Part shown: positions 1-9,410 of the stretch, in pieces
Layout of the letters: every line of letters starts with the position of its first letter
Position numbering within the stretch: position 1 is the stretch's first letter
The notes under the pieces: model-generated
Database searches by the model: none
What the model saw: only the letters and a program-made list of their open reading frames with translations
Told to the model about the DNA's origin: nothing
From: Streptomyces formicae
GTDB lineage: Bacteria > Actinomycetota > Actinomycetes > Streptomycetales > Streptomycetaceae
DNA length: 64,000 nt
Direction: 5' to 3'
Assembly (NCBI RefSeq): GCF_002556545.1
Contig: NZ_CP022685.1
Span: 6,178,001-6,242,000 of the forward strand
Program-made: the position numbers and the translations under genes

Positions 1-1116
1 CTCGGGGAGCTGGCCCGGTGGGGGAGCGTGCGGGACCGGGAGCCCGCGCCGCTCGGGGCCGCGGGGGCCCTGGCGTACGCCCTGCTCGGGGAGAACGCGG
101 GACAGCCCACGCACCACGGCGCCCCGCAGGTGATCGCCGTGGTCGTCGCGGCCGCGCTGGTGGGCGCCGTGCCGCACGTGGCGCTCGGCAAGGGGCCCTC
201 GCCCGACCACATGGCGCGCCGCGTGCTGACCGTCGGGTTCGCCGCCGTGTGCTTCCAACCCCTGTACAACTCGGGCAAGTTGAAGGAGTGGGTCGGCCAC
301 GGGCCCTCCTTCGCGCTCGTCATGGTCGCGCTGCTCGTCCTGACCGCGCTCTGCGACGCCGTGCTCGCCGCGACCACGGCGCACGCCCGCACCGGCTGGC
401 CGTTCGGCCCGCTCCTGAGGGACGAGCTGCGGGCCATGCTCGGCATCGGCTCCGCGGTGTGCGCGACCGGCGCGGTGATGGCGCTCGCGGTGGCCGTCGC
501 GGGGCTCTGGGCGCTGCCGGTGTTCAGCATCCCGCTGCTGCTCACCCAGCTGTCCTTCCGGCGGTACGCGGCCGTGCGCGCGACCTACCGGCAGACCATC
601 GCGTCCCTGGCCAGGGCGACGGAGATCGCCGGATACACCCCGCAGGGGCACGCCCGCAGGGTCGCCGGGCTCAGCAGGGCCGTGGGGCGCGACCTCGGCC
701 TGTCCGAGCCCGACCTCATCGTCCTGGAGCACGCGGCGCTGATGCACGACATCGGCCAGCTCTCCCTGGTCGACCCGGTCCCCGCGGGCGCCACCGCGGC
801 CCTTCCCGAGACGGAACAGCGTCGGATAGCCCTGCTCGGCGGGGCCGTGGTGCGCCAGACCGGGGTGGACTCGGCGGTCGCCGTCGTCGTGGAGCGCCAG
901 GCGGATCCGTACCGCGACCAGCCGCTCACCGCGCGAATTGTGCGTACCGCGAACGCGTACGACGAGATGGCGCGGGGAGAAGGACCCACAGGGTCGCTCG
1001 ACGGCCCGCTGCAGGCCCTGGAACGGCTGCGCCTGGCCACAGGACGCGACTACCAGGCCGAAGTCGTGGAGTCCCTCGCCCGGGTCCTTTCGCGGGCGGG
1101 GAACGGGCGGGCCTGA
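1..1116 (+). CDS. HD-domain metal-dependent phosphohydrolase, membrane-anchored (5' end outside window)
   Basis: The reading frame is open from base 1, so the protein begins upstream and only about 371 C-terminal residues are visible. The first half has several hydrophobic segments, consistent with an integral membrane sensor part. The second half carries an HD-type signature (HAALMHDIGQL, His-Asp metal ligands) preceded by an RxxxAGLSRAVG stretch, as in HD-GYP-like or HD phosphohydrolases. A role in nucleotide second-messenger or phosphate ester hydrolysis is inferred from the domain only; the substrate cannot be read. It is followed at about 160 bp by a TPR gene on the same strand. Confidence 0.8.
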   Translation, partial: LGELARWGSVRDREPAPLGAAGALAYALLGENAGQPTHHGAPQVIAVVVAAALVGAVPHVALGKGPSPDHMARRVLTVGFAAVCFQPLYNSGKLKEWVGHGPSFALVMVALLVLTALCDAVLAATTAHARTGWPFGPLLRDELRAMLGIGSAVCATGAVMALAVAVAGLWALPVFSIPLLLTQLSFRRYAAVRATYRQTIASLARATEIAGYTPQGHARRVAGLSRAVGRDLGLSEPDLIVLEHAALMHDIGQLSLVDPVPAGATAALPETEQRRIALLGGAVVRQTGVDSAVAVVVERQADPYRDQPLTARIVRTANAYDEMARGEGPTGSLDGPLQALERLRLATGRDYQAEVVESLARVLSRAGNGRA

Positions 1117-1274
1117 GGCGGGCCGAGGCTGGGTAACCCATGGGTAATGAGCGGCCGTCCGACCGTACGTGGTTGGATGCGAAGAAGAGGGTGCACGGGG
1201 GCACGGACCCCGATGCCGCGCCCTCAGAGGATGTGTCTTCCGAAATCGTGACAGGCGGGAATCAGGCGGGAATC

Positions 1275-2255
1275 GTGAGGATCTTCGGCAAGGGACGGCA
1301 CCGGCCCTCCGCCTCATGGCGGCAGGCGACCGACCGCGCGTTCACGCTGATCGGCGACGGCCGGTACGAGGACGCGGGGGCCCTGCTCACGCGCGCGGCG
1401 GATCTGGAGCCCTGGCTGTCCGAGTCCTGGTTCAATCTCGCGCTCCTGCACAAGTTCCGGCACGACTGGGAGCAGGCGCGGGCCGCGGGGCTGCGCGCCG
1501 TCGCGCTCCTGGACCGGTCGGCGGGCGCCCCCGACTGGTGGAACGTCGGCATCGCGGCGACCGCCCTCCAGGACTGGCCGCTGGCCCGCCGCGCCTGGCA
1601 GGCGTACGGCCTGAAGGTGCCCGGCGGGGTCGCGGCGTCCGGCGAGCCGACGGGCATGGACCTGGGCAGCGCGGCCGTGCGGCTCTCGCCGGAGGGCGAG
1701 GCGGAGGTCGTGTGGGGCCGCAGGCTCGACCCGGCCCGCATCGAGCTCCTGTCCATCCCGCTGCCCTCGTCGGGGCGGCGCTGGGGCGAGGTCGTGCTGC
1801 ACGACGGCGTCCCGCACGGCGAGCGGACGACGGCGGCGGGCCACTCCTATCCCGTCTTCGACGAGATCGAGCTCTGGGCGCCCTCGCCCGTGCCCACCTG
1901 GGTGGTGCTCCTGGAGGCCGCCACCGAGGCCGACAGGGACGCCCTGGAGCAGCTCGCGTCCGACGCGGGCTTTGCCGCCGAGGACTGGTCGTCCTCGGTG
2001 CGGCTGCTCTGCCGGATGTGCTCCGAGTCCCGGATGCCGAGCGACGAGGGCGACGGCGAGCACCTGGACCCGCACGACCACAGCGAGCCGGGACACCCGG
2101 GCCCGCTCGGCCACCGCAGCCCGGGCGCGGTCTGGGTGCCCGAGCGCGAGTGCGGCATCGCGGCGCCCGCGGGCCTGGTGCGCGGCCTGCTCGACGGCTG
2201 GGTGGCGGACAGCCCGGACTCCCGCGACTGGCGGGACCTCGAAGAGGTCTGCTGA
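1275..2255 (+). CDS. tetratricopeptide repeat protein
   Basis: A protein of 326 residues. The N-terminal half has TPR-like helical pairs (for example ADLEPWLSESWFNLALLHKF and the following DWEQARAAGLRAVALLD), which usually mediate protein-protein contacts. The C-terminal half is a conserved acidic region of unknown role. I chose the GTG at 1275 because the conserved part begins there (VRIFGKG); the frame stays open to an ATG at 1140, which would add 45 poorly structured residues. It is soluble with no signal peptide. It lies about 80 bp upstream of peptide deformylase, a pairing that suggests a housekeeping context. Confidence 0.75.
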   Translation: MRIFGKGRHRPSASWRQATDRAFTLIGDGRYEDAGALLTRAADLEPWLSESWFNLALLHKFRHDWEQARAAGLRAVALLDRSAGAPDWWNVGIAATALQDWPLARRAWQAYGLKVPGGVAASGEPTGMDLGSAAVRLSPEGEAEVVWGRRLDPARIELLSIPLPSSGRRWGEVVLHDGVPHGERTTAAGHSYPVFDEIELWAPSPVPTWVVLLEAATEADRDALEQLASDAGFAAEDWSSSVRLLCRMCSESRMPSDEGDGEHLDPHDHSEPGHPGPLGHRSPGAVWVPERECGIAAPAGLVRGLLDGWVADSPDSRDWRDLEEVC

Positions 2256-2336
2256 CCCGAGGAGGTCCCCGGGCACTTCGCCGTAGGCTGTACCGGCACA
2301 AACTCTTGAGGGCTTCAAGGAAGGCGTACGGCGGAC

Positions 2337-2987
2337 ATGGCGCAGGACACTGAGCAGCAGACCTCCGGCGGGGTGCTCCCCGTCGACGACGAGGGCTTCG
2401 TCATCGACACGGAGGACTGCGAGGAGCGCGAGACGGCCTACCGCGAGCGCGGCACGTCGCGGCCGATCACGGTCGTCGGCAATCCGGTCCTGCACAAGGA
2501 GTGCAAGGACGTCACCGCCTTCGACGACGACCTCGCGAAGCTGATCGACGACATGTTCGCGACCCAGCGCGTGGCGCAGGGCGTGGGCGTGGCCGCCAAC
2601 CAGGTCGGCGTCGACCTGAAGGTGTTCGTCTACGACTGCATGGACGACGAGGGCGTGCGCCACGTCGGCGTGGTCTGCAACCCGGTCCTCCAGGAGCTGC
2701 CCGCCGAGCGGCGCAGCCTGGACGACTCGGGCGAGGGCTGCCTCTCCGTGCCGACCGCCTACGCCCCGCTGGCCCGCCCGGACTACGCCGAGGTGACCGG
2801 GCAGGACGAGAAGGGCAACCCCATCAAGGTGCGCGGCACGGGCTACTTCGCGCGCTGCCTGCAGCACGAGACGGACCACCTGTACGGCTACCTGTACATC
2901 GACCGTCTCTCCAAGCGGGAGCGCAAGGACGCGCTGCGGCAGATGGAAGAGGGCACGCCGCGCTACCCCGTGGTGCCGAACGACTGA
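2337..2987 (+). CDS. def: peptide deformylase
   Basis: A protein of 216 residues that removes the formyl group from N-formyl-methionine of new proteins in the cytosol. All three family motifs are present: [10 protein letters not shown] (motif I), EGCLS (motif II, metal-binding Cys) and QHETDHLYG (motif III, two His ligands and the catalytic Glu). An N-terminal extension of about 40 residues precedes the core, as in many actinobacterial enzymes. The ATG at 2337 is the first in-frame start after the TPR gene. A strong hairpin follows directly downstream, so the unit probably ends here. Confidence 0.95.
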   Translation: MAQDTEQQTSGGVLPVDDEGFVIDTEDCEERETAYRERGTSRPITVVGNPVLHKECKDVTAFDDDLAKLIDDMFATQRVAQGVGVAANQVGVDLKVFVYDCMDDEGVRHVGVVCNPVLQELPAERRSLDDSGEGCLSVPTAYAPLARPDYAEVTGQDEKGNPIKVRGTGYFARCLQHETDHLYGYLYIDRLSKRERKDALRQMEEGTPRYPVVPND

Positions 2988-3029
2988 CGTGCGCCACGCC
3001 TGAGGGGCGTGGGAACCGCGTGACACGAG

Positions 3030-3067
3030 CGGCCCCTGGTCGGGAACTACTCCCTGACCAGGGGCCG
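3030..3067 (+). terminator. intrinsic-type hairpin after def
   Basis: An inverted repeat of about 16 bp per arm (CGGCCCCTGGTCGGGA paired with TCCCTGACCAGGGGCCG, one G-T wobble) around a short loop, starting 42 bases after the def stop codon. No clear U-tract follows, which is common for Streptomyces terminators. Confidence 0.75.
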
Positions 3068-3289
3068 TTGTCGTGGGCCGATCGGATGTGCGAGCAGAAC
3101 CGGCTGCCGGTGATCCATATTCAGTCACGTAAGGGGAGGTTCTCGGCACTGGGGGGTAGTGAATGGCGCAAATCTGTTCCCTGAACGGTCAGTTGTGGTG
3201 CTGAATGGAAAGCGCGGGGATACGCAACGGCGCGCGCCCGGTACGGCGGGAGGGGCGTGCGTCCACAAGCGGCTGAAAGGGGTTCGTCC

Positions 3290-4402
3290 GTGCCTGCATA
3301 TTCCGGGAGCACTTCACAGACACAGCCACCCACACAGACGGTATCGGTCCCACCGGCGCTGGCCGTTCCGGTGATCGAGGCAGCGTTTCCTCGCCGTCTG
3401 CATCCGTATTGGCCAAAGCTTCAGGAGAAGTCCAGGACCTGGCTCCGCGAAATGCGGCTCATGCCCCCGGACAAGGTCGAGCGGTACGCGGACAGCCTCT
3501 GCTACACCGACCTGGTGGCGGGCTACTACATTGGCGCGCCGGACGAGTTGCTCACCGCGATAGCGGACCTCAGCAGCTGGTTCTTCGCATGGGACGACCG
3601 GCACGACAGGGACTCGGTGCACGGCAGGACGGCACAGTGGCGGTGGCTGTGCCGGGGCCTGCACGGGACCCTCAACGAACCGCGCACGTACCTGCACCAC
3701 GGGGACCCGTTGGTCGCGGGGTTCGCCGACTGCGTCCTGCGGCTCTACTCGTTCCTCGGTCCCAGCTGGAACGCCAGGTTCGCCCGGCACTTCCACCCGG
3801 TGATCGACGCGTACGACGAGGAGTTCAGGAACCGGCGCGCCGGCACGGTGCCCACGGTCGAGGCGTACGTCGAGCTGCGCCGCCTCACGTTCGCGCACTG
3901 GGCGTGGATCGATCTGCTCGAACCCACCGCGCGCCGCGAACTGCCGCGCCCCGTGAGGAAACACCCCGCATACCGGCGGGCGGCCCTTGCGACCCAGGAC
4001 TTCTCGGCCTGGTACAACGACCTGTGCTCGCTCCCGAAAGAACTCGCGGGAGACGAACTGCACAATCTCGGAATCAGCCTCATCCACCATGAGGGAATGA
4101 CGCTCGAACAGGCCGTGGCGGAGGTCCACAGGCGCGTCACGCGATGCGTCACGGAATTCATGGCGGCCGAGGAGGAAGTGCATTCATTCGCCGCTCAATT
4201 GGCGGACGGAACCGTCGAGGGAAGGAAACTCGCGGACACCGTGGAATCATGCGTCTTCAATATGCGGAACTGGTTCTCTTCCGTCTATTGGTTCCATCAC
4301 GAATCCGGCCGCTATCGCGTCGACAGCTGGGACGACAGGTCCATACCCCCCTACGTCACGGAAGGCATCGTGGCGGAAAACGAACTGGTAGGTGAGGAAT
4401 GA
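3290..4402 (+). CDS. cyc1: epi-isozizaene synthase (class I sesquiterpene cyclase)
   Basis: A 370-residue class I terpene synthase that cyclises farnesyl diphosphate to epi-isozizaene, the albaflavenone precursor. The Mg-binding motifs are intact: DDRHD (about residues 102-106) and NDLCSLPKE (about 243-251, the NSE triad), with the C-terminal signature NMRNWFSSVYWFHHESGRY followed by DSWDDRS. Sequence and neighbourhood match EIZS of S. coelicolor. I chose the GTG at 3290 because AAAGGGG lies 7 bases upstream; a GTG at 3257 would add 11 residues. The last codons overlap the P450 start by 4 bases, so the two are translationally coupled. Confidence 0.93.
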   Translation: MPAYSGSTSQTQPPTQTVSVPPALAVPVIEAAFPRRLHPYWPKLQEKSRTWLREMRLMPPDKVERYADSLCYTDLVAGYYIGAPDELLTAIADLSSWFFAWDDRHDRDSVHGRTAQWRWLCRGLHGTLNEPRTYLHHGDPLVAGFADCVLRLYSFLGPSWNARFARHFHPVIDAYDEEFRNRRAGTVPTVEAYVELRRLTFAHWAWIDLLEPTARRELPRPVRKHPAYRRAALATQDFSAWYNDLCSLPKELAGDELHNLGISLIHHEGMTLEQAVAEVHRRVTRCVTEFMAAEEEVHSFAAQLADGTVEGRKLADTVESCVFNMRNWFSSVYWFHHESGRYRVDSWDDRSIPPYVTEGIVAENELVGEE

Positions 4403-5775
4403 GCGTCGAATCCGCGATAACCGCCCCCGCCGCGTCAGGACAGGGCCCGCTGCGTACCCCGCCGCTCGTCGGCGGGGGAGCGCCCTTACTCGGCCACGCC
4501 TGGAACCTGGTGCGCGACCCGCTAGGCTTCCTCGCCGCGCTGCGTGACCACGGGGATCTCGTACGGATCAGGCTGGGGCCCAAGACGGCGTACGCGGTGT
4601 GCGATCCCGAACTGGTCGGCGCCCTCCTGAAGAACCCCGAGTACATCGTCGGAGGGCCGCTCTGGGACACCCTGGAGGTGCTCCTCGGCAAGGGCGTGGC
4701 GACCAGCAACGGCCGACTGCACCGGCGTCAGCGCCGCATGATGCAGCCCGCGTTCAGGCCCGAGCGGATCGCCGACTACGCCGAGGTGATGGAGGAGGAG
4801 GCGCGCGCCACGGCCGCCCGCTGGCAGCCGGGAAGCACCGTCGACGTCAGTGCGGAGATGTTCCGCACGGCGGTCCGGGTCGTCTCGCGCTCGCTCCTGG
4901 AGGTCGACTCCATCGGTGAGAAGGCGGACCGCATCAGCGAGTCGCTGCACACCGTCTTCGAGGGGCTCTACCGCCGGATGGTGCTCTCGGTCGGGCCGCT
5001 CTACCGCGTGCCGACCCCGGCCAACCGGCGCTTCGAGCGCGCGCTCGCCGATCTGCACGCGCTCGTCGACGAGATCGTCGCGGAGCGCCGTGCGGCAGGG
5101 CCCGGCGGCCCCGACGACCTGCTCGCGGAATTGCTGCGGGCCACGGACGAATCAGGGGCCCCCATAACCGATCAGGAGATCCACGACCACGTGGTTTCCC
5201 TGGTCGTCGCAGGAGCCGAGAATGTGGCCTCGACACTGGCGTGGGCGTTCCATCTGCTGACCGAACACCCCGAGCAGGAAAGGCGGTTGGTTGAAGAGGT
5301 AAATTCCGTCACGCAGGGGCGGGCGATCACATTCGCGGACCTGGGCGAGCTGCCGCACCTCCGCAATGTCGTCACGGAGGCCATGCGTATACGGCCCGCG
5401 GCTTGGATATTCACCCGCAGGTCCGTGGCCGAAACCGAGCTGGGCGGCTATCGCATTCCGGCGGACGCCGACATCGTCTACAGCGTGTACGCGATGCAGC
5501 GCGACCCGCGTTCCTTCGAGCGGCACTTGGAGTTCGACCCGGACCGCTGGAATCCGGAACGCGCTTCGGAGGTCCCCGAGTTCGCGATGATGCCGTTCAG
5601 TGTCGGCAACCGAAAGTGCCCCGGCGACCACTTCAGCCTCGCTGAACTGGCCCTGATCCTGGGCACGGTGATCCCGAAATGGCGCCTGACACCGGTCGGG
5701 GAGACCGACACCGGAACCAAGATCGGCATCACGCTGCACCCCAAGCGGCTCGTCCTGCGGGCCGACCCGCGCTGA
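4399..5775 (+). CDS. cytochrome P450, CYP170 family (epi-isozizaene oxidase, albaflavenone synthase)
   Basis: A 458-residue P450. Its start overlaps the terpene cyclase stop (ATGA), so a two-step pathway is inferred: cyclisation of FPP, then allylic oxidation of epi-isozizaene to albaflavenone. Visible motifs are the I-helix AGAENVAST (271-279), EAMR (327-330, ExxR), and the heme loop FSVGNRKCPGD with Cys407. The moonlighting farnesene synthase motif reported for CYP170A1 of S. coelicolor (DDxxD, recalled as DDNGD) aligns with DESGA at 250-254 here, so that second activity is probably absent. It is more CYP170B-like. A strong hairpin follows the stop. Confidence 0.9.
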   Translation: MSVESAITAPAASGQGPLRTPPLVGGGAPLLGHAWNLVRDPLGFLAALRDHGDLVRIRLGPKTAYAVCDPELVGALLKNPEYIVGGPLWDTLEVLLGKGVATSNGRLHRRQRRMMQPAFRPERIADYAEVMEEEARATAARWQPGSTVDVSAEMFRTAVRVVSRSLLEVDSIGEKADRISESLHTVFEGLYRRMVLSVGPLYRVPTPANRRFERALADLHALVDEIVAERRAAGPGGPDDLLAELLRATDESGAPITDQEIHDHVVSLVVAGAENVASTLAWAFHLLTEHPEQERRLVEEVNSVTQGRAITFADLGELPHLRNVVTEAMRIRPAAWIFTRRSVAETELGGYRIPADADIVYSVYAMQRDPRSFERHLEFDPDRWNPERASEVPEFAMMPFSVGNRKCPGDHFSLAELALILGTVIPKWRLTPVGETDTGTKIGITLHPKRLVLRADPR

Positions 5776-5782
5776 ACGAGCG

Positions 5783-5820
5783 GTGTGCCCACCCCGCCCC
5801 CCGTGACGGGGCGGGCACAC
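5783..5820. terminator. bidirectional hairpin between the P450 and nrdB
   Basis: An imperfect inverted repeat (GTGTGCCC..CCCGCCCC against GGGGCGGGCACAC) sits in the 66-bp gap between two convergent genes and can serve both. Confidence 0.7.
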
Positions 5821-5841
5821 CGGGGCCCGGTTGCGCCAGAC

Positions 5842-6918
5842 TCAGAATTCGTCGTCGAAGGAGACCGAACCCTCGACCGCGACCTGGTACGCGGAGGGCC
5901 GCCGCTCGAAGAAGTTGGTCAGCTCCTGCACGCCCTGCAACTCCATGAAGGAGAAGGGGTTCTCCGAGCCGTAGACCGGCGCGAAGCCGAGCCGCTGCAG
6001 GCGCTGGTCGGCGACGCACTGCAGGTACTCGCGCATCGAGTCCGTGTTCATGCCGGGCAGGCCATCGCCGCACAGGTCGCGGGCGAACTGCAGCTCGGCC
6101 TCGACGGCCTCCTTGAGCATGTCCGTGACCTGGTCCTGGAGCGCGTCGTCGAAGAGCTCGGGCTCCTCCTTGCGGACGGTGTCGACCACGTCGAAGGCGA
6201 AGCTCATGTGCATCGTCTCGTCACGGAACACCCAGTTGGTGCCGGTCGCGAGGCCGTGCAGCAGACCGCGGCTGCGGAACCAGTAGACGTACGCGAAGGC
6301 GCCGTAGAAGAAGAGGCCCTCGATGCACGCGGCGAAGCAGATGAGGTTGAGCAGGAAGCGGCGGCGGTCGGCCTGCGTCTCCAGGCGGTCCAGCTTCTCG
6401 ACCTCGTTGATCCACTTGAAGCAGAACTCGGCCTTCTCCCGGATCGAGGGGATCTCCTCGACCGCGTCGAAGGCGGCGGCGCGGTCCTCCGGGTCGGGCA
6501 GGTAGGTGTCGAGCAGCGTCAGGTAGAACTGGACGTGCACGGCCTCCTCGAAGAGCTGACGGCTCAAGTAGAGCCGCGCCTCGGGGGAGTTGATGTGCTT
6601 GTAGAGCGTCAGCACCAGGTTGTTGGAGACGATCGAGTCACCCGTCGCGAAGAACGCGACCAGGCGGCCGATCATGTGCTGCTCGCCCGGCGAGAGCTTG
6701 GCGAGGTCGGCGACGTCCGAGTGGAGGTCGACCTCCTCGACGGTCCAGGTGTTCTTGATCGCGTCCCGGTAGCGCTCGTAGAAGTCCGGGTAGCGCATGG
6801 GACGCAGGGTCAGCTCGAAGCCCGGGTCGAGCAGGTTCTTCTCGGAGTTGGTGGTGGGCAGGGCTTCCGGCGCGGAGCGCTGTCCATCAGGGGTGGTGGT
6901 CGGGAGACGGGTGGGCAT
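5842..6918 (-). CDS. nrdB: class Ia ribonucleotide reductase, small (beta) subunit
   Basis: A 358-residue R2 subunit that houses the di-iron centre and tyrosyl radical used by NrdA to make dNDPs. The helix LFEEAVHVQFYLTLL has the E-x-x-H ligands followed four residues later by the radical Tyr position; DETMHMSF supplies another Glu/His pair. The ATG at 6918 shares one base with the nrdA stop (TAATG), so translation is coupled. The C-terminal tail ends in acidic VSFDDEF, as expected for R2 docking to R1. As I recall, S. coelicolor has a third gene, nrdS, after nrdB; here the next gene is the convergent P450, so nrdS is absent. Confidence 0.95.
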   Translation of the reverse strand: MPTRLPTTTPDGQRSAPEALPTTNSEKNLLDPGFELTLRPMRYPDFYERYRDAIKNTWTVEEVDLHSDVADLAKLSPGEQHMIGRLVAFFATGDSIVSNNLVLTLYKHINSPEARLYLSRQLFEEAVHVQFYLTLLDTYLPDPEDRAAAFDAVEEIPSIREKAEFCFKWINEVEKLDRLETQADRRRFLLNLICFAACIEGLFFYGAFAYVYWFRSRGLLHGLATGTNWVFRDETMHMSFAFDVVDTVRKEEPELFDDALQDQVTDMLKEAVEAELQFARDLCGDGLPGMNTDSMREYLQCVADQRLQRLGFAPVYGSENPFSFMELQGVQELTNFFERRPSAYQVAVEGSVSFDDEF

Positions 6919-9311
6919 TACTGGCAGGCCTCGCAGGACTCGGGGTTTTCCAGGGAGCAGGCGACGGCGTCGGGGTCGGTCACCTGCTGGGGGACGGGGG
7001 CCGCGGCGGTGGCCTGGGAGCCGCCTGCCGCGCGGGCGATGCGCGTCGCCGGGCGCGAGCGCAGGTAGTACGTGGTCTTCAGGCCCCGCTGCCAGGCGTA
7101 GGCGTACATCGAGGAGAGCTTGCCGATGGTCGGCGTCTCCAGGAACAGGTTCAGGGACTGCGCCTGGTCGAGGAACGGGGTGCGGTCGGCCGCCATGTCG
7201 ATCAGACCGCGCTGCGGGATCTCCCACGCGGTGCGGTACAGCGCGCGGACCTCCTCGGGGATCCAACTGAAGTCCTGCACCGAGCCGTTGGCCTCGCGCA
7301 GCGCCTCACGGGTCTGCGCGTCCCACACGCCGAGCCGCTTGAGCTCCTGCACCAGGTAGGCGTTGACCTGGAGGAACTCGCCCGACAGCGTCTCGCGCTT
7401 GAAGAGGTTGGAGACCTGCGGCTCGATGCACTCGTACACGCCCGCGATGGACGCGATGGTGGCGGTCGGCGCGATGGCGAGGAGCAGGGAGTTGCGCATG
7501 CCGGTCGTGGCGATGCGCTCCCGAAGCGCCGCCCAGCGCTCGGGCCACGTCAGCTCGACGCCGTAGTGGTCAGGGTGCAGCACGCCGCGCGCGGTGCGGG
7601 TCTTCTCCCAGGCGGGCAGCGGGCCGTTGCGCTCGGCGAGGTCCGCGGACGCCTCGTACGAAGCGAGCATGATCCGCTCGGCGATGCGGGTGGAGAGGGC
7701 GCGCGCCTCGGGGGAGTCGAACGGCAGCTTCAGCTGGAAGAAGACGTCCTGGAGGCCCATCGCGCCGAGGCCCACCGGGCGCCACTTGGCGTTGGAGCGC
7801 CCGGCCTGCTCGGTCGGGTAGAAGTTGATGTCGACGACGCGGTCGAGGAAGGTGACGGCGGTGCGGACGGTCTCGTCGAGCCGCTCCCAGTCGATGTCGC
7901 CGTTCACCACGAAGGCGCCGAGGTTGACCGAGCCGAGGTTGCAGACGGCCGTCTCCCCGTCGTCCGTCACCTCCAGGATCTCCGTGCAGAGGTTGGAGGA
8001 GTGCACCGTGTGGCCGGGCTCCGCCGTCTGGTTGGCGGTGCGGTTGGCGGCGTCCTTGAAGGTCATCCAGCCGTTGCCGGTCTGCGCGAGGGTGCGCATC
8101 ATGCGGCCGTACAGGTCCCGGGCCGGGATGGTCTTCTTCGCGTGCCCCGCGGCCTCGGCCGCGCGGTAGGCGGCGTCGAACTCCTCGCCCCACAGGTCGA
8201 CGAGCTCGGGCACGTCGGCCGGGGAGAACAGCGACCAGTCCTGGTCGGCGGCGACCCGGCGCATGAACTCGTCGGGGATCCAGTGCGCGAGGTTGAGGTT
8301 GTGCGTGCGGCGCGCGTCCTCGCCGGTGTTGTCGCGCAGCTCCAGGAACTCCTCGATGTCGGAGTGCCAGGTCTCCAGGTAGACGGCGGCCGCGCCCTTG
8401 CGGCGCCCGCCCTGGTTCACGGCGGCGACCGAGGCGTCGAGGGTCTTCAGGAACGGCACGATGCCGTTGGAGTGCCCGTTCGTACCGCGGATCAGCGAAC
8501 CCCGCGAGCGGATGCGGGAGTACGAGAGTCCGATCCCGCCCGCGTGCTTGGAGAGCCGCGCGACCTGGTGGTAGCGGTCGTAGATCGAGTCGAGCTCGTC
8601 GAGCGGGGAGTCCAGGAGGTAGCAGGAGGACATCTGCGGGTGCCGGGTGCCCGAGTTGAACAGCGTCGGCGAGGACGGCAGGTAGTCCAGGCGGCTCATC
8701 AGGCCGTACAGCGCGGCGACCTCGTCGAGCGCGCGGGCGCTGTCGTCTTCGGCGAGACCGGCCGCCACGCGCAGCATGAAGTGCTGCGGGGTCTCGATGA
8801 CCTGCCGCGTGATGGGGTGGCGCAGGAGGTAGCGGCTGTGCAGGGTGCGCAGGCCGAAGTAGCCGAAGCGGAAGTCCGCGCCGTCCGCGAGCGCGGCGTC
8901 CACCAGGGCGTCGAGCCGGGCCGCGTGCTCGGTGACGAAGGACGCCGTGCGGTCGGCGATCAGACCCTCGCGGTGCCCGACGGCGACGGAGTCGGTGAAG
9001 GAGCGCACGCCCTGCGTGGCCGCCTCCTCGCGGATGCCGATCGACAGGAGCCTGGCGGCGAGCTTGGAGTACGCCGGGTCCTCGGAGATGAGCCCCGCGG
9101 CCGCCTCGGTCGCCAGTTCCCGCAGCTCGGCCACGTCGGCCCTGGCCGACCTGCCGCGCAGCGCGGCGGCCGCGACCCGGCCCGCGTCGGCGTCGGGCAG
9201 GTCGGCGGTGAGGTCGGTCAGGGTGCGCAGCAGCGCGGTCCCTGGCCCGTCGGTACCCTCGGCGGTCGGCGTGGACGTCGCTGACGCAGGTTCGGCAGGC
9301 GCGATGGTCAC
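6918..9311 (-). CDS. nrdA: class Ia ribonucleotide reductase, large (alpha) subunit
   Basis: A 797-residue R1 subunit. Active-site segments are visible: MSSCYL and CNLGSVNLG (redox cysteines), NLCTEI (thiyl radical Cys with Asn/Glu), the LPSSPTLFNSGT pocket, and a C-terminal swinging tail ending SCEACQ that passes electrons from thioredoxin. Residues 1-80 look like a divergent ATP-cone region. I chose the GTG at 9311, preceded by GAGGGAGAGC; the frame is open further upstream but that stretch contains the riboswitch. Its 5' leader carries a cobalamin riboswitch, so it should be shut off when B12 is plentiful and the class II enzyme can work. Confidence 0.95.
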   Translation of the reverse strand: MTIAPAEPASATSTPTAEGTDGPGTALLRTLTDLTADLPDADAGRVAAAALRGRSARADVAELRELATEAAAGLISEDPAYSKLAARLLSIGIREEAATQGVRSFTDSVAVGHREGLIADRTASFVTEHAARLDALVDAALADGADFRFGYFGLRTLHSRYLLRHPITRQVIETPQHFMLRVAAGLAEDDSARALDEVAALYGLMSRLDYLPSSPTLFNSGTRHPQMSSCYLLDSPLDELDSIYDRYHQVARLSKHAGGIGLSYSRIRSRGSLIRGTNGHSNGIVPFLKTLDASVAAVNQGGRRKGAAAVYLETWHSDIEEFLELRDNTGEDARRTHNLNLAHWIPDEFMRRVAADQDWSLFSPADVPELVDLWGEEFDAAYRAAEAAGHAKKTIPARDLYGRMMRTLAQTGNGWMTFKDAANRTANQTAEPGHTVHSSNLCTEILEVTDDGETAVCNLGSVNLGAFVVNGDIDWERLDETVRTAVTFLDRVVDINFYPTEQAGRSNAKWRPVGLGAMGLQDVFFQLKLPFDSPEARALSTRIAERIMLASYEASADLAERNGPLPAWEKTRTARGVLHPDHYGVELTWPERWAALRERIATTGMRNSLLLAIAPTATIASIAGVYECIEPQVSNLFKRETLSGEFLQVNAYLVQELKRLGVWDAQTREALREANGSVQDFSWIPEEVRALYRTAWEIPQRGLIDMAADRTPFLDQAQSLNLFLETPTIGKLSSMYAYAWQRGLKTTYYLRSRPATRIARAAGGSQATAAAPVPQQVTDPDAVACSLENPESCEACQ

Positions 9312-9410
9312 GTGGAGCTCTCCCTCGCTCGGCTCTGGGCCAGGGGAGGGAATGGTGCACGGGCGCACCCGGACAGGGCGGCGTACCGCGTCCACCGGCC
9401 CACTCCACGA

